Shown: positions 8,648 through 17,607, numbered from the stretch's first letter. The stretch is 64,000 nucleotides of DNA from Bacillus sp. BP-3 (GCF_028401955.1 NZ_JAQOTJ010000001.1:1-64000); one strand, 5' to 3'. Notes: generated by a model from the sequence alone, not told the origin. Program-made: numbers and translations.

Positions 8648-8841
8648 GTCTAGCTCCAGCGGCTAGAATAGTTGGTGGCTTCGCATCTTCCGTTGAGGCC
8701 AAAAGCACCTCTATATCACAAGCTTTATCCCCTCTTGTTTTGAGCGAGTCGCTTTCGCTTTTCTGAAGAAGTTAGGGCCTGTAAAGGGGTGATAATCAGT
8801 GGGGATGAAGAAAACACCCATTGATTAAAGATTCGCTTTAT
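8648..8841 (+). repeat. Degenerate bcr1 composite remnant
   Basis: Contains a decayed copy of the internal segment seen in the long bcr1 form (CTAGCTCCAGCGGCTAGAAT ... GCTTTCGCTTTTCTGAAGAA), then AATCAGTGGGGATGAAGAAA, a weak CCCATTGATTAAAG arm and a final TTTAT. The CCCGC left end is missing. Positions 8420-8645 upstream hold no gene or structure that I can support. Confidence 0.7.
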
Positions 8842-8959
8842 GGCTGCTTTTCAACCTGTATTCATACAGAAATTTACTTTAATTAATTACATAATATTCA
8901 TTTTAAAGTGAATATTCCCTATAATTCGAGTCATATAGGGGATGACTGGAGAGGTTCAT

Positions 8960-9175
8960 ATGAAAATAATAGATATGCAAACAAGCGTAGAGGAAAAAAG
9001 GGGAGAACTAACTGAACTTGTAAAAATGTATGGATTAAATCATGAGAAGGTAGTTGTATGCAGCAAAGAGTTAGATGAATTAGTCTATCGTTTGATGGGA
9101 AGTGTTACTTACCAAGAAAGTATGCATTCTATTTCTGTAAGGAAAAATATGAATGACAATATAAATTCTCCTTAG
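8960..9175 (+). CDS. Spo0E-like sporulation regulatory protein
   Basis: A 71-residue, mostly helical protein of the Spo0E aspartyl-phosphatase family, whose known members dephosphorylate Spo0A~P and delay sporulation. The signature SKELDELVYRLM matches the family S-x-x-LD-x-L/V motif, preceded by the first helix EEKRGELTELVKMYGL. I start at 8960, where GGAGAGG lies 5 bases upstream, rather than at an in-frame ATG at 8942. The B. cereus group carries several such paralogues; the partner of this one cannot be told from sequence. Confidence 0.88.
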   Translation: MKIIDMQTSVEEKRGELTELVKMYGLNHEKVVVCSKELDELVYRLMGSVTYQESMHSISVRKNMNDNINSP

Positions 9176-9203
9176 TTAAAAACGTTTGTGAATATTCATA
9201 ATG

Positions 9204-9247
9204 AAAAATTCCCATCAGTAGAGCTCTACTGATGGGAATTTTTTTTA
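9204..9247. terminator. Strong bidirectional terminator after the Spo0E-like gene
   Basis: AATTCCCATCAGTAGAG and its exact complement form a long perfect palindrome with A and T runs on either side. Confidence 0.95.
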
Positions 9248-9438
9248 TTTGGTGGTTTTGTAAATACGTCTAAAGAGGCGACGTGACAAGAGTATATGAA
9301 TCTGCCAGTGTAAGTGAATGAAACAGTTTGGATACATTCGTCTCCTTTTACTAGCAGACCTCGCATTCCAAAGTATATTAAATCTCCTATGAAAGAAATC
9401 GTAGGTGACGAATGAAGTGTGTAAACTCCAAATAAGAA
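9226..9438 (-). pseudogene. Open 70-codon frame after the stop of the next gene; possible gene remnant
   Basis: Directly downstream of, and in the same frame as, the stop codon at 9439-9441, the reverse strand stays open for 70 codons to TAG at 9226-9228. The translation looks protein-like (for example IGDLIYFGMRGLLVKGDE and FTYTGRFIYSCHVASLD), with alternating strands and ordinary composition, but no ribosome site or convincing start was found. It may be the tail of a decayed small Bacillus protein or a lost extension. Low certainty. Confidence 0.35.
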
Positions 9439-9756
9439 TTACTGATGCGCTTTTCCTTCAGAAACATTTTGAGTAAGGCGGTACCAAAGCCAAAGGTCGT
9501 TAATGATGGAGGCAAGATCAGCAATTTCTGTATTCAATTTACAGGAAAGCTCGAAGTTTTCTTCGTTATTTAATTTATGCTGTTTCGTATTAATGATATG
9601 TTCAAGCTCCTGAATTCGATCGGGTATTTTCCCGCGAATTTGTTCCCACTTTAATAAAATGGCATGCTGCACAGCGGTAGGAATCTCTTCCCATTTTTCT
9701 TGTAAATCAGGTATTTCAATTCCTAGATGTTCATTATATATGAAATATTGTTTCAT
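9439..9756 (-). CDS. Uncharacterised 105-residue helical protein
   Basis: Not recognised. The protein begins MKQYFIYNEHLGIEIP, is rich in charged heptads with predicted helices through the middle (about residues 45-85), and contains a Trp-rich LWLWYRL segment near the end. No signal peptide or membrane span. The start at 9756 is chosen over 9771 because GGAGGGGAGAGGC lies just ahead of it. Divergent from argG, so the 170 bases between serve both promoters. Confidence 0.7.
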   Translation of the reverse strand: MKQYFIYNEHLGIEIPDLQEKWEEIPTAVQHAILLKWEQIRGKIPDRIQELEHIINTKQHKLNNEENFELSCKLNTEIADLASIINDLWLWYRLTQNVSEGKAHQ

Positions 9757-9846
9757 GCCTCTCCCCTCCATTTTCTGTTTTTATTGTATCGAAAAAGAGA
9801 ACGAACTTCGATGGAATTGTTTAAAAAAATATTTGCAAATATCCCT

Positions 9847-9875
9847 TGCGCCATTTTTGAAAAGATGATAAATTA
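9847..9875 (+). promoter_or_regulatory. Candidate argG promoter
   Basis: TTGCGC (9847-9852), 17 bases, then TAAATT (9870-9875). The -10 region touches the first ARG box, a layout expected for repression. Confidence 0.45.
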
Positions 9876-9910
9876 TGAATTAATATTAATGATTATGAAT
9901 AAATATTCTT
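9873..9910 (+). promoter_or_regulatory. Two ARG boxes upstream of argGH
   Basis: TTATGAATTAATATTAAT (9873-9890) and TTATGAATAAATATTCTT (9893-9910) both resemble the ArgR/AhrC operator, a TGAAT half-site facing ATTCA. The second fits best. Centres are 20 bp apart, about two helical turns, as expected for hexamer binding. ArgR with arginine would repress argGH. Confidence 0.75.
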
Positions 9911-9926
9911 TTTAGGGGGATATAAA

Positions 9927-11132
9927 ATGGAAAACAAGAAAGTTGTATTAGCTTATTCCGGAGGCCTTGATACTTCCGTTGCAATTAAATGGTTACAAGA
10001 AAAAGGATACGATATTATTGCACTTTGTTTAGATTTAGGAGAAGGAAAAGATTTAGAATTTGTGAAAGAAAAGGCACTATCCGTTGGAGCTATTAAATCG
10101 TATATGATTGACGTGCAAGAAGAATTTGCGAATGAATATGCATTAAAAGCACTGCAAGCTCACACGTTATACGAAGGGAAATATCCACTTGTATCTGCAT
10201 TATCTCGTCCGTTAATTGCGAAGAAATTGGTAGAAATCGCAGAGGCGGAAGGGGCAAGTGCAGTTGCACATGGATGTACTGGAAAAGGAAACGACCAAGT
10301 ACGTTTTGAAGTTTCTATTCAAGCGTTAAATCCGTATTTAAAAGTGATTGCACCGGTGCGTGAATGGAAATGGTCACGTGAAGAGGAAATTGCGTATGCA
10401 AAAGAAAACGATGTGCCAATTCCGATTAACTTAGACAGCCCGTTTTCAATTGATCAAAATTTATGGGGACGAAGCAATGAGTGTGGAATTTTAGAAGACC
10501 CATGGGCAGCGCCGCCAGAAGAAGCATATGAAATGACGTTAGCACTGGAGAATACACCAAACAAACCAGAATTTGTAGAAATTGGGTTTGAAGCAGGGGT
10601 GCCAACAACATTAAATGGTGTATCTTATTCCTTGTCAGAGTTAATTAAATCGTTAAATGCTCTTGCTGGTAAGCATGGGGTTGGTCGCATTGATCACGTA
10701 GAAAACCGTCTTGTCGGTATTAAGTCACGTGAAGTATATGAATGTCCAGCAGCGATGACGTTAATTACTGCACATAAGGAATTGGAAGATTTAACGCTTG
10801 TAAAAGAAGTAGCACATTTTAAACCAGTGATTGAACAAAAATTAACAGAGTTAATTTATAACGGCTTATGGTTCTCGCCTTTAAAAGATGCCCTTGCTGC
10901 CTTTTTACAAGAAACGCAAAAACATGTAACAGGTACAGTGCGTGTGAAATTGTTTAAAGGACATGCAATTGTAGAAGGACGTAAATCGAATTATTCTCTA
11001 TATGATGAAAAATTAGCAACATATACAGTAGAAGATGAATTTAATCACGATGCCGCAATTGGATTTATTTCATTATTTGGTTTACCAACAAAAGTATATA
11101 GCCAAGTGAATCAAAAGAAGGTGGAGGCATGA
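9927..11132 (+). CDS. argG: Argininosuccinate synthase
   Basis: Joins citrulline and aspartate with ATP, the next-to-last step of arginine synthesis. The 401-residue protein has the N-type ATP pyrophosphatase loop [12 protein letters not shown], the [15 protein letters not shown] substrate block, and [28 protein letters not shown] precedes the ATG. It overlaps argH by 4 bases (ATGA), so the two are translationally coupled, and two ARG boxes sit just upstream. Confidence 0.98.
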   Translation: MENKKVVLAYSGGLDTSVAIKWLQEKGYDIIALCLDLGEGKDLEFVKEKALSVGAIKSYMIDVQEEFANEYALKALQAHTLYEGKYPLVSALSRPLIAKKLVEIAEAEGASAVAHGCTGKGNDQVRFEVSIQALNPYLKVIAPVREWKWSREEEIAYAKENDVPIPINLDSPFSIDQNLWGRSNECGILEDPWAAPPEEAYEMTLALENTPNKPEFVEIGFEAGVPTTLNGVSYSLSELIKSLNALAGKHGVGRIDHVENRLVGIKSREVYECPAAMTLITAHKELEDLTLVKEVAHFKPVIEQKLTELIYNGLWFSPLKDALAAFLQETQKHVTGTVRVKLFKGHAIVEGRKSNYSLYDEKLATYTVEDEFNHDAAIGFISLFGLPTKVYSQVNQKKVEA

Positions 11133-12517
11133 GTAAACTTTGGGGCGGTCGCTTTACAGAGCAGGCTGAGCAGTGGGTTGAGGAGTTTGGAGCTTCCATA
11201 TCCTTTGACCAGCAATTAGCAGTAGAAGATATAGAAGGAAGTATTGCGCATGTTACGATGCTCGCGAAATGCGGCATCGTAACAGCGGAAGAAGGAGAAA
11301 AAATTAAAAACGGACTTCAGTATTTACTGGAAAAAGCAAAGAAGCAGGAACTTACGTTCTCTGTTGAAGCAGAAGATATTCATTTGAACATTGAAAAAAT
11401 GTTAATTCAGCATATTGGAGAAGTTGGTGGTAAGCTGCATACAGGAAGAAGTCGTAATGATCAAGTAGCAACCGACATGCATTTGTATTTGCGAAATGAA
11501 GTACAGTATATTATCGAGGCAGTGAAGCAAGTGCAGACTGTACTTACAGTGCAGGCAGAAGAACATATTGAAACAATTATGCCAGGATATACACATTTAC
11601 AGCGCGCACAGCCAATTTCTTTTGCGCATCATCTTCTTGCATATTTTTGGATGTTAGAACGTGATGTGAATCGTTTTAAAGATTCGTTAAAACGTATTAA
11701 CATTTCTCCGCTCGGAGCCGGGGCACTTGCTGGGACGACATTCCCAATTGATCGTGAATATAGTGCACAGCTGCTCGGATTTGATGGGATATATGAGAAT
11801 AGTTTAGACGCAGTAAGCGACCGTGATTTCATTCTTGAATTTTTAAGTAATGCTTCTATATTAATGATGCATTTATCGCGCTTTTGTGAAGAACTGATTT
11901 TATGGAGCAGTCAGGAATTTCAGTTTATTGAAATCAGTGATAGTTATGCAACGGGCAGCAGCATTATGCCACAAAAGAAAAATCCGGATATGGCAGAGCT
12001 CATTCGCGGGAAAACAGGGAGAGTATACGGCAACTTGTTTAGTTTATTAACCGTTATGAAAGGATTGCCGCTTGCTTATAATAAAGATTTACAAGAGGAT
12101 AAAGAAGGTATGTTTGATACGGTTAATACAGTAAAAGGGTGTTTACATGTAATGGCCGGTATGCTTGAGACGATGACGGTGAAAAAAGATCATATGGCGA
12201 AAGCTGTTACGCAAGACTTTTCAAATGCAACCGAGATCGCAGATTATTTAGCGAGTAAAGGATTACCGTTTCGTCAGGCACATGAAATTGTAGGAAAGCT
12301 TGTCCTTCTTTGCATTAACAAAGGTGTATATTTACTTGATCTACCGTTAGCAATTTATCAAGAGATGAGTCCATTATTTGAGGAAGATTTATACGAAGTC
12401 CTTTCGCCGTACGCTGCAGTAAAAAGAAGAAACAGTGCAGGTGGTACAGGATTCGAACAAATTGGGCAAGCGCTTCAAAAAGCAAAAGAACGAGTAGAAA
12501 CCCTCGTGAATATGTAA
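11129..12517 (+). CDS. argH: Argininosuccinate lyase
   Basis: Splits argininosuccinate into arginine and fumarate. The 462-residue homotetrameric enzyme of the fumarase/aspartase superfamily shows LWGGRF near the N-terminus, [21 protein letters not shown]-type sequence (here [12 protein letters not shown]) and the signature [12 protein letters not shown] with the mobile catalytic Ser loop. Its start overlaps the argG stop, and GTGGAGG in the end of argG is the ribosome site. Confidence 0.98.
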   Translation: MSKLWGGRFTEQAEQWVEEFGASISFDQQLAVEDIEGSIAHVTMLAKCGIVTAEEGEKIKNGLQYLLEKAKKQELTFSVEAEDIHLNIEKMLIQHIGEVGGKLHTGRSRNDQVATDMHLYLRNEVQYIIEAVKQVQTVLTVQAEEHIETIMPGYTHLQRAQPISFAHHLLAYFWMLERDVNRFKDSLKRINISPLGAGALAGTTFPIDREYSAQLLGFDGIYENSLDAVSDRDFILEFLSNASILMMHLSRFCEELILWSSQEFQFIEISDSYATGSSIMPQKKNPDMAELIRGKTGRVYGNLFSLLTVMKGLPLAYNKDLQEDKEGMFDTVNTVKGCLHVMAGMLETMTVKKDHMAKAVTQDFSNATEIADYLASKGLPFRQAHEIVGKLVLLCINKGVYLLDLPLAIYQEMSPLFEEDLYEVLSPYAAVKRRNSAGGTGFEQIGQALQKAKERVETLVNM

Positions 12518-12535
12518 CATTTCACGGGGGTTTTC
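12498..12535 (+). terminator. Terminator after argH
   Basis: AACCCTCGTGAA pairs with TTTCACGGGGGTT across the argH stop codon, followed by TTTTC. Confidence 0.8.
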
Positions 12536-12542
12536 ATAATTG

Positions 12543-13160
12543 TTACCTATATTTAATTAATGTACTTTCTAATGCTTTCGTTCTTTGCAGAGATGTTGTT
12601 TGCCATTTACGAGTTGTGGCAGTTCCAAACATAATATTTTTAGAATCTAGACTATGTGTTCGATATGAGTTTGTATCTGGATTTTTTCCTTGTAGTTTTC
12701 GATGAGAGTAGAATAAAATGTGTCCGAGTTCATGCGCAAGTGTATTTTCTAATGAAGATTTTGTAAGAATAATATGATTAAAACGGCTTTTTGTCATAAG
12801 AGAAGAGAACGATCGTCCCGTTGTATTGTTTGAGAGGTGTCTTGCATTTGTATAAAAGATTGAAATACTATTTGGATTTGGAAAGAGATATTTTCTTTCG
12901 CTAAATAATTGTTTTATATTTTTACTTTGCTTTTTCCGAAATGAAGTATCATTCGTTCGAACAGAAAAATCTTTCAGCGTTGTGATGCTAGTAATAACAA
13001 ATTCTATCTTCCATATTTTTGTTGCTAATTCAACTTGCTTCTTAATTTCTTTTTCTGATACATTACAGCCGGAAAGAGTAAAGATGCATAAGTTTATAAA
13101 CGGAGTAGTGCGCTTGCTTTTGACTGTGGTTTCGCTGTTGGTTTTCTTTTCATTATTCAA
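12543..13160 (-). CDS. Metzincin-like zinc protease lipoprotein
   Basis: A 205-residue protein starting at TTG with a good AAAGGTGTG site. Residues 15-32 form a short lipoprotein signal ending in LSGC, so Cys32 should be lipidated and the protein held outside the membrane. Near residue 142 it carries HELGHILFYSH, which spaces three His residues as in the metzincin HExxHxxGxxH, but with Phe in the Gly position. A downstream NIMFG could be the Met-turn. I do not recognise a named family; substrate unknown. Its AT-rich Ser/Thr/Lys composition differs from the neighbouring metabolic genes. Confidence 0.65.
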   Translation of the reverse strand: MNNEKKTNSETTVKSKRTTPFINLCIFTLSGCNVSEKEIKKQVELATKIWKIEFVITSITTLKDFSVRTNDTSFRKKQSKNIKQLFSERKYLFPNPNSISIFYTNARHLSNNTTGRSFSSLMTKSRFNHIILTKSSLENTLAHELGHILFYSHRKLQGKNPDTNSYRTHSLDSKNIMFGTATTRKWQTTSLQRTKALESTLIKYR

Positions 13161-13207
13161 GAAAAATCACACCTTTATGCTTGGACATATTTATAGTGTA
13201 TGCATAA

Positions 13208-13240
13208 AGGAAAAGGTTGCTTGTATCATATAAGCAACCT
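13208..13240 (-). terminator. Terminator of the 59-codon gene
   Basis: GGTTGCTT (13215-13222) pairs with AAGCAACC (13232-13239); on the reverse strand it is followed by TTTTCC. Confidence 0.7.
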
Positions 13241-13254
13241 AGCGTTTATATTTT

Positions 13255-13434
13255 TTATTCGTATTTGTGCTTTCCTTCTGTAAGACGAATATATTCGATG
13301 TCCATTAAGTCGCGAAATAGTGCGCCATGACTTAATTCTACACCGTGTTTTTCTTTAAAGTGGGCACAAATTGTTTCTACCATGTCGATTTCTTGCCCAT
13401 TTAAATCAAGTATAATACGTTCAGAACTTTCCAT
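13255..13434 (-). CDS. Small conserved-looking protein (59 residues)
   Basis: Opens MESSERIILDLNGQEIDMVE and ends RLTEGKHKYE. GGAGGAGCTAAC precedes the ATG at 13434. The layout of a short strand (RIILDLNG), a helix and a helix-turn-helix-like stretch (GVELSHGALFRDLMD) recalls ribbon-helix-helix proteins, but that is only an impression. No signal peptide. It has its own terminator and lies upstream of the metzincin-like gene on the same strand. Confidence 0.65.
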   Translation of the reverse strand: MESSERIILDLNGQEIDMVETICAHFKEKHGVELSHGALFRDLMDIEYIRLTEGKHKYE

Positions 13435-13497
13435 GTTAGCTCCTCCATTCTTTTTTTCTTATCATAACCGCAGAAAATAATTTTATTTAGAAGGAAT

Positions 13498-13534
13498 GAA
13501 AAAAACACCAAGCCATTATATAGAGGCTTGGTGT
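13498..13534 (-). terminator. Terminator of the universal stress gene
   Basis: ACACCAAGCC (13505-13514) pairs with GGCTTGGTGT (13525-13534); reverse-strand T run follows. Confidence 0.9.
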
Positions 13535-13550
13535 GAGTTTATTAAAGTTA

Positions 13551-14009
13551 TTAAATATCACCTTGTTCTTCTTCGCCGCGAACAACAAGGACATCGCATT
13601 TCGCATAGCGAATAATATGTTCAGAGACGCTGCCGATTAAGAAACGTTCTACTGCATTTAAACCAGTTGCACCGCAAATAATTAAATCAACTTGGTTTTT
13701 TGGTGCAATATCTTTTGAGATTTTTGATTTTGGATTACCGAATTCTAATACAGTTTCTACTTTTGTAACTCCTGCTTCAAGGGCAACCTTTTTGTAGTCT
13801 TCTAACAAATCTTCAGCAAATATATTTGCGCGCTCTGCGATTGCACGGCTATATGCTTCTACTGCAGAGTAAGCTTTAACGTCAACGATATGAACGATTG
13901 TTAATGTAGCATCGTTACGTTTTGCAACTTGAATTGCTTTTTTAAATGCTTTTTCAGCTTCCTTAGAACCATCAACTGCGATTAAAATATTTGTATATGT
14001 AGTATTCAT
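13551..14009 (-). CDS. Universal stress protein, UspA family
   Basis: A 152-residue single-domain USP. The ATP-binding signature G-x2-G-x9-GS is complete in GATGLNAVERFLIGSVSEHI near residues 118-137, and the N-terminal strand reads NILIAVDGS. Such proteins bind ATP and dimerise; cellular roles in Bacilli are poorly defined. The ATG at 14009 follows GGGGAGGAATTGTTC; a TTG two codons earlier is too close to that site. Single gene with its own terminator. Confidence 0.92.
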   Translation of the reverse strand: MNTTYTNILIAVDGSKEAEKAFKKAIQVAKRNDATLTIVHIVDVKAYSAVEAYSRAIAERANIFAEDLLEDYKKVALEAGVTKVETVLEFGNPKSKISKDIAPKNQVDLIICGATGLNAVERFLIGSVSEHIIRYAKCDVLVVRGEEEQGDI

Positions 14010-14194
14010 GAACAATTCCTCCCCGATTTATAAGCGTTATAACTCTTACATTTTTATTATAAAGTAAATTATGGAAAATTGTTTGACAGAAACGTTACAG
14101 AATTTTGAAAACTCTGTTTCGAACATTTTAGTTGTAATTGTATAAAGAAGTTGTTACATATGAAGTATAGCAAGAAAAAAGGAGGCTTATGTTT

Positions 14195-14959
14195 GTGAGA
14201 CATGCGCTCATTACAGCCGGTACAAAAGGTTTAGGGAAGAAAGTCACAGAGAATTTATTACATAAAGGATACTCGGTAACAGTAACATATCGCAGTGATG
14301 TACAAGCGATGGAAACGTTAAAGCAGCAATATAAAAATCTTGCACATCGTATGCAATTTGTACAAGCGGATGTAACGAAACAAGAAGATTTACATACAGT
14401 AGTAACAAAAGCGATGGATCGTTTTGGCCGTATTGACTTTCTTATTAATAATGCAGGTCCTTACGTATTCGAGCGTAAAAAGTTAGTTGAATATAAAGAT
14501 AATGAATGGAATGAAATGATTCATGGTAATTTAACGGCTGTATTTCACTTACTAAAGCTTGTTGTTCCGATTATGCGTCAGCAAAAATTTGGTCGAATTG
14601 TGAATTATGGATTTCAAGGGGCAGATAGTGCGCCAGGGTGGTTATATCGCTCTGCTTTTGCGGCTGCAAAAGTCGGACTAGTTTCGCTTACGAAAACAAT
14701 TGCTTATGAAGAAGCTGAATATGGGATTACATCAAATATGATATGTCCCGGTGATATTATTGGTGATATGAAAGAAGCAACAATTGCGACGGCGCGTACA
14801 TTATCTGATCAGCGTACACCGATTGGGCGTTCTGGTACAGGAGAAGATATCGCTCGTACAATTTCTTTTTTATGTGAGGAAGATTCAGATATGATTACGG
14901 GAACCGTTATAGAAGTAACAGGAGCAGTTGATGTCATTCATCGATATCGTCAAAATTAG
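14195..14959 (+). CDS. SDR family protein lacking the catalytic Tyr (YtkK-like)
   Basis: A Rossmann-fold short-chain dehydrogenase of about 254 residues. The cofactor loop is TAGTKGLG, and NNAG is present. The active-site YxxxK is replaced by FAAAK in the segment RSAFAAAKVGLVSL, so the Tyr that donates the proton is Phe. The usual catalytic Ser region reads NYGFQGADSAPG. It may reduce nothing, act by another residue, or be a binding protein. I prefer GTG at 14195 because GGAGG is only 3 bases from the ATG at 14189. Name by likeness to B. subtilis ytkK is tentative. Confidence 0.75.
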   Translation: MRHALITAGTKGLGKKVTENLLHKGYSVTVTYRSDVQAMETLKQQYKNLAHRMQFVQADVTKQEDLHTVVTKAMDRFGRIDFLINNAGPYVFERKKLVEYKDNEWNEMIHGNLTAVFHLLKLVVPIMRQQKFGRIVNYGFQGADSAPGWLYRSAFAAAKVGLVSLTKTIAYEEAEYGITSNMICPGDIIGDMKEATIATARTLSDQRTPIGRSGTGEDIARTISFLCEEDSDMITGTVIEVTGAVDVIHRYRQN

Positions 14960-14989
14960 ACAAATTCTATCGGACAACTTGTATTGTTT

Positions 14990-15019
14990 TTGTCAAAAAA
15001 TGAAAACTTATGATAAAAT
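14990..15019 (+). promoter_or_regulatory. Candidate ald promoter
   Basis: TTGTCA (14990-14995), 18 bases, then TAAAAT (15014-15019). Confidence 0.55.
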
Positions 15020-15029
15020 ATAAGAGAAT

Positions 15030-15043
15030 AGAAAGCGCTTTAC
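15030..15043 (+). promoter_or_regulatory. Possible cre (CcpA) site in the ald leader
   Basis: AGAAAGCGCTTTAC has the palindromic core GAAAGCGCTTT of a catabolite-responsive element, but three outer positions depart from the consensus. It lies just downstream of the expected start of transcription. Confidence 0.4.
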
Positions 15044-15098
15044 AAAACTATTATAATCATTTAGGGGTAATTTTTATAATTTCAAGGGGGAATTTCCA

Positions 15099-16232
15099 AT
15101 GCGTATCGGTGTACCAACAGAAATTAAAAACAATGAAAATCGTGTAGCGATGACACCAGCGGGTGTTGTTCATTTAGTTCACAACGGTCATGAAGTTTTT
15201 GTTCAAAAAGGTGCTGGTTTAGGGTCTGGATTTACAGATGAAGCGTATGTTGAAGCAGGCGCAACAATTGTAGAAACAGCACAAGAAGCGTGGAATCAAG
15301 AGATGGTTATGAAAGTGAAAGAGCCAATCCCAAGTGAATACGGCTATTTTCGTGAAGGCTTAATTTTATTCACATACTTACACTTAGCTCCAGAACCAGA
15401 ATTAACAAAAGCATTAATTGACAACAAAGTAGTTGGTATCGCTTATGAAACAGTTCAATTAGATAACCGCTCTTTACCATTACTTGCACCTATGAGTGAA
15501 GTAGCAGGTCGTATGGCTGCGCAAATTGGTGCACAGTTCCTTGAAAAAAATAAAGGCGGTAAAGGTATTTTACTTGCTGGTGTTCCAGGAGTAAAACGCG
15601 GCAAAGTAACAATTATCGGCGGTGGTCAAGCTGGTACGAACGCAGCGAAAATTGCCGTTGGTCTAGGTGCGGATGTAACAATTATCGACTTAAGTCCAGA
15701 TCGTCTTCGTCAATTAGATGATATCTTCGGCAACCAAGTAGCAACATTAATGTCTAACCCATATAACATTGCAGAAGCTGTAAAAGAATCTGACCTTGTT
15801 ATCGGTGCAGTATTAATTCCAGGTGCAAAAGCACCAAAACTTGTAACAGAAGAAATGATCCAATCGATGGAACCAGGTTCTGTTGTAGTTGACATCGCAA
15901 TTGACCAAGGTGGTATTTTTGAAACAACTGATCGTATTACAACACATGACAATCCAACTTATGAAAAACATGGCGTTGTTCATTACGCAGTTGCAAACAT
16001 GCCTGGTGCAGTTCCACGTACATCAACACTTGCGTTAACAAACGTAACAGTACCATACGCAGTACAAATCGCAAACAAAGGCTACAAAAAAGCTTGCTTA
16101 GATAACAATGCCTTATTAAAAGGTATTAATACATTAGATGGTTACGTAACATTTGAAGCGGTTGCAGAAGCACATGGCTTACAATATGCCGATGCAAAAG
16201 AGCTTCTTGAAAAAGCACCTGCTTTATCATAA
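15099..16232 (+). CDS. ald: Alanine dehydrogenase
   Basis: NAD-dependent deamination of L-alanine to pyruvate and ammonia, used for growth on alanine and in sporulation. The 377-residue protein has the N-terminal [17 protein letters not shown] signature shared with transhydrogenase, the MSEVAGRMA substrate region and the NAD-binding [34 protein letters not shown] precedes the ATG. Monocistronic, with a promoter, possible cre and terminator seen. Confidence 0.97.
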   Translation: MRIGVPTEIKNNENRVAMTPAGVVHLVHNGHEVFVQKGAGLGSGFTDEAYVEAGATIVETAQEAWNQEMVMKVKEPIPSEYGYFREGLILFTYLHLAPEPELTKALIDNKVVGIAYETVQLDNRSLPLLAPMSEVAGRMAAQIGAQFLEKNKGGKGILLAGVPGVKRGKVTIIGGGQAGTNAAKIAVGLGADVTIIDLSPDRLRQLDDIFGNQVATLMSNPYNIAEAVKESDLVIGAVLIPGAKAPKLVTEEMIQSMEPGSVVVDIAIDQGGIFETTDRITTHDNPTYEKHGVVHYAVANMPGAVPRTSTLALTNVTVPYAVQIANKGYKKACLDNNALLKGINTLDGYVTFEAVAEAHGLQYADAKELLEKAPALS

Positions 16233-16242
16233 GAAAGACTGT

Positions 16243-16274
16243 AAAGCGACTATCCGTTGGATAGTCGCTTTTAT
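16243..16274. terminator. Bidirectional terminator after ald
   Basis: AAAGCGACTATCC pairs with GGATAGTCGCTTT around GTT, then TTATT. Confidence 0.9.
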
Positions 16275-16744
16275 TATGATTTCATACGTGCTTGTGCCGT
16301 TTCGCGTTGCCGATTTACAGGGATAGATTCACCAGCTTTTGCTAATCCAAAACGCGGCATGTTTACATATACACTTTCATATTGGCCTTTCTCAATCACA
16401 TATGTTTCATGAAAAATACCAACTGATTCGTTTTTGGAAGATTTTAGGTTGGTATTTTTCCGTGTTTCTACATGGAAGGAAGCGTGGCATGCATAGTGTT
16501 CAAGAGCTTCAAAGGATTTCCAATATTGAATTTGTAAAGTGGTGCGGCCGTTGAAAAAAGATTCTGTACCGAGGAAACCTAGTTCTTTATTTTCATATAA
16601 CTCTTTTAGCATTCCGCCCATTGCCCGGGCTACTGGTAACCATTTTGAAACAGCAGATGGTCTATTAATACGCATACCACTTACAAATACTACAAAGGAA
16701 TCATCCATCTGTGCAGTATAACGTTCAGGTATTACAGCTTTCAT
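16274..16744 (-). CDS. DUF4188 family protein
   Basis: A 156-residue protein of the DUF4188 family, thought to resemble heme-dependent monooxygenase-like ferredoxin folds. It keeps the hallmark blocks FVVFVSGMRINRP, KWLPVARAMGGMLKEL, QYWKSFEALEHYA, VGIFHETY and YVNMPRFGLAKAG. The loop between residues about 88 and 108 looks diverged compared with what I recall of the family. It starts 17 bases after the truncated TetR gene, so the two look like one operon in which the regulator controlled this gene. Confidence 0.75.
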   Translation of the reverse strand: MKAVIPERYTAQMDDSFVVFVSGMRINRPSAVSKWLPVARAMGGMLKELYENKELGFLGTESFFNGRTTLQIQYWKSFEALEHYACHASFHVETRKNTNLKSSKNESVGIFHETYVIEKGQYESVYVNMPRFGLAKAGESIPVNRQRETAQARMKS

Positions 16745-16761
16745 TATTTATCGCTCTTTCA

Positions 16762-16953
16762 TTATGGATTTAATATACGTAAATGAATGTCGTACATGTC
16801 CATTACATGTTGGGTTTGAAAGACATGAGATATTAAATAAGCACCGTAAAAAATAGAGTGTAATAGTTTTACAATTTGTGAAGTGTCCATCTGAAGTGTG
16901 ATTTCTCCTGCGGCTTTGTCTTCTTCTACGCAGTTTGCAAATACTTCATTCAT
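16762..16953 (-). pseudogene. TetR regulator remnant lacking its DNA-binding domain
   Basis: A 63-residue frame that matches only the C-terminal ligand-binding end of TetR regulators (for example ITLQMDTSQIVKLLHSI and GAYLISHVF). The N-terminal helix-turn-helix of about 60 residues or more is absent, yet a good AAAAAGGAG site and ATG stand right before the fragment, as if a deletion joined the ribosome site to the C-terminal half. A TCAATCGATTGA operator-like palindrome remains upstream. Confidence 0.7.
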
Positions 16954-16971
16954 ATGTATACTCCTTTTTGG

Positions 16972-16983
16972 TCAATCGATTGA
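16972..16983. promoter_or_regulatory. Operator-like palindrome upstream of the TetR remnant
   Basis: TCAATCGATTGA, a perfect 12-bp palindrome, sits 19 bases before the remnant start, the usual place for an autoregulatory TetR operator. The regulator now lacks its DNA-binding domain. Confidence 0.5.
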
Positions 16984-17080
16984 TTTAATTTTGGGAATTT
17001 TCACTCACTAAACTAGAAAATTTGATATGATGAGATTAGAAAAAATTGTAATATACCACTTGGATAATGGGGCGATAAAT

Positions 17081-17437
17081 ATGAAGAATGAACTAACAAA
17101 AGAAACAAAGTTAGAAAAAACTAACTTATTAGAGATCACGAAACATATTACAGAAAATCATAAAAATTTCGTTGTTTCAAATGTAAATAACCATTGTTTA
17201 CGCATTGCTGTTTTTACAGGAGAATATGAATGGCATTTTCATTCGAATTCAGATGAGTTATTTATGGTAGTAGAAGGAGAGCTATTGGTTGATTTTCAAA
17301 ATCAAGAAACGATTGCTTTGAAGCCAAATGATACGTTGCTAATTCCAGCGGGAACGATTCACCGTACTAGAGCATTAAAACGTACTGTCAATCTTTGTTT
17401 TGAAGATTTAGAGGCTGATACAGTTATCGTGGAATAG
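17081..17437 (+). CDS. Cupin domain protein
   Basis: A 118-residue single cupin. Motif 1 reads WHFHSNSDELFMVVEGELLV and motif 2 reads PAGTIHRTRA, giving the His/Glu metal ligands of the fold. Family members bind metal and range from isomerases to dioxygenases to sensors; no substrate can be assigned. I choose ATG 17081 because GGGGCG lies 8 bases upstream. The upstream in-frame start at 17027 lacks a site. Confidence 0.85.
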   Translation: MKNELTKETKLEKTNLLEITKHITENHKNFVVSNVNNHCLRIAVFTGEYEWHFHSNSDELFMVVEGELLVDFQNQETIALKPNDTLLIPAGTIHRTRALKRTVNLCFEDLEADTVIVE

Positions 17438-17607
17438 GTCTCAATTTCCGGATAATTGCTATGCAATGAATTGATAGAAAAATATAAATACTAATTCAGA
17501 GGAAATTTCAAGGGAATTGTTAATTGAGGAAGAAATTTACGTGGTATAATGTGGGTTTAGTGCTACTAATTTCAATAAACTACGTTTGATTAAGGATGAC
17601 ATATACA

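Noticed and set aside
7981-8841. CRISPR array in the repeat-rich region
   Set aside because: Units are few, diverged, of unequal length and without constant repeats or spacers; no cas genes nearby.
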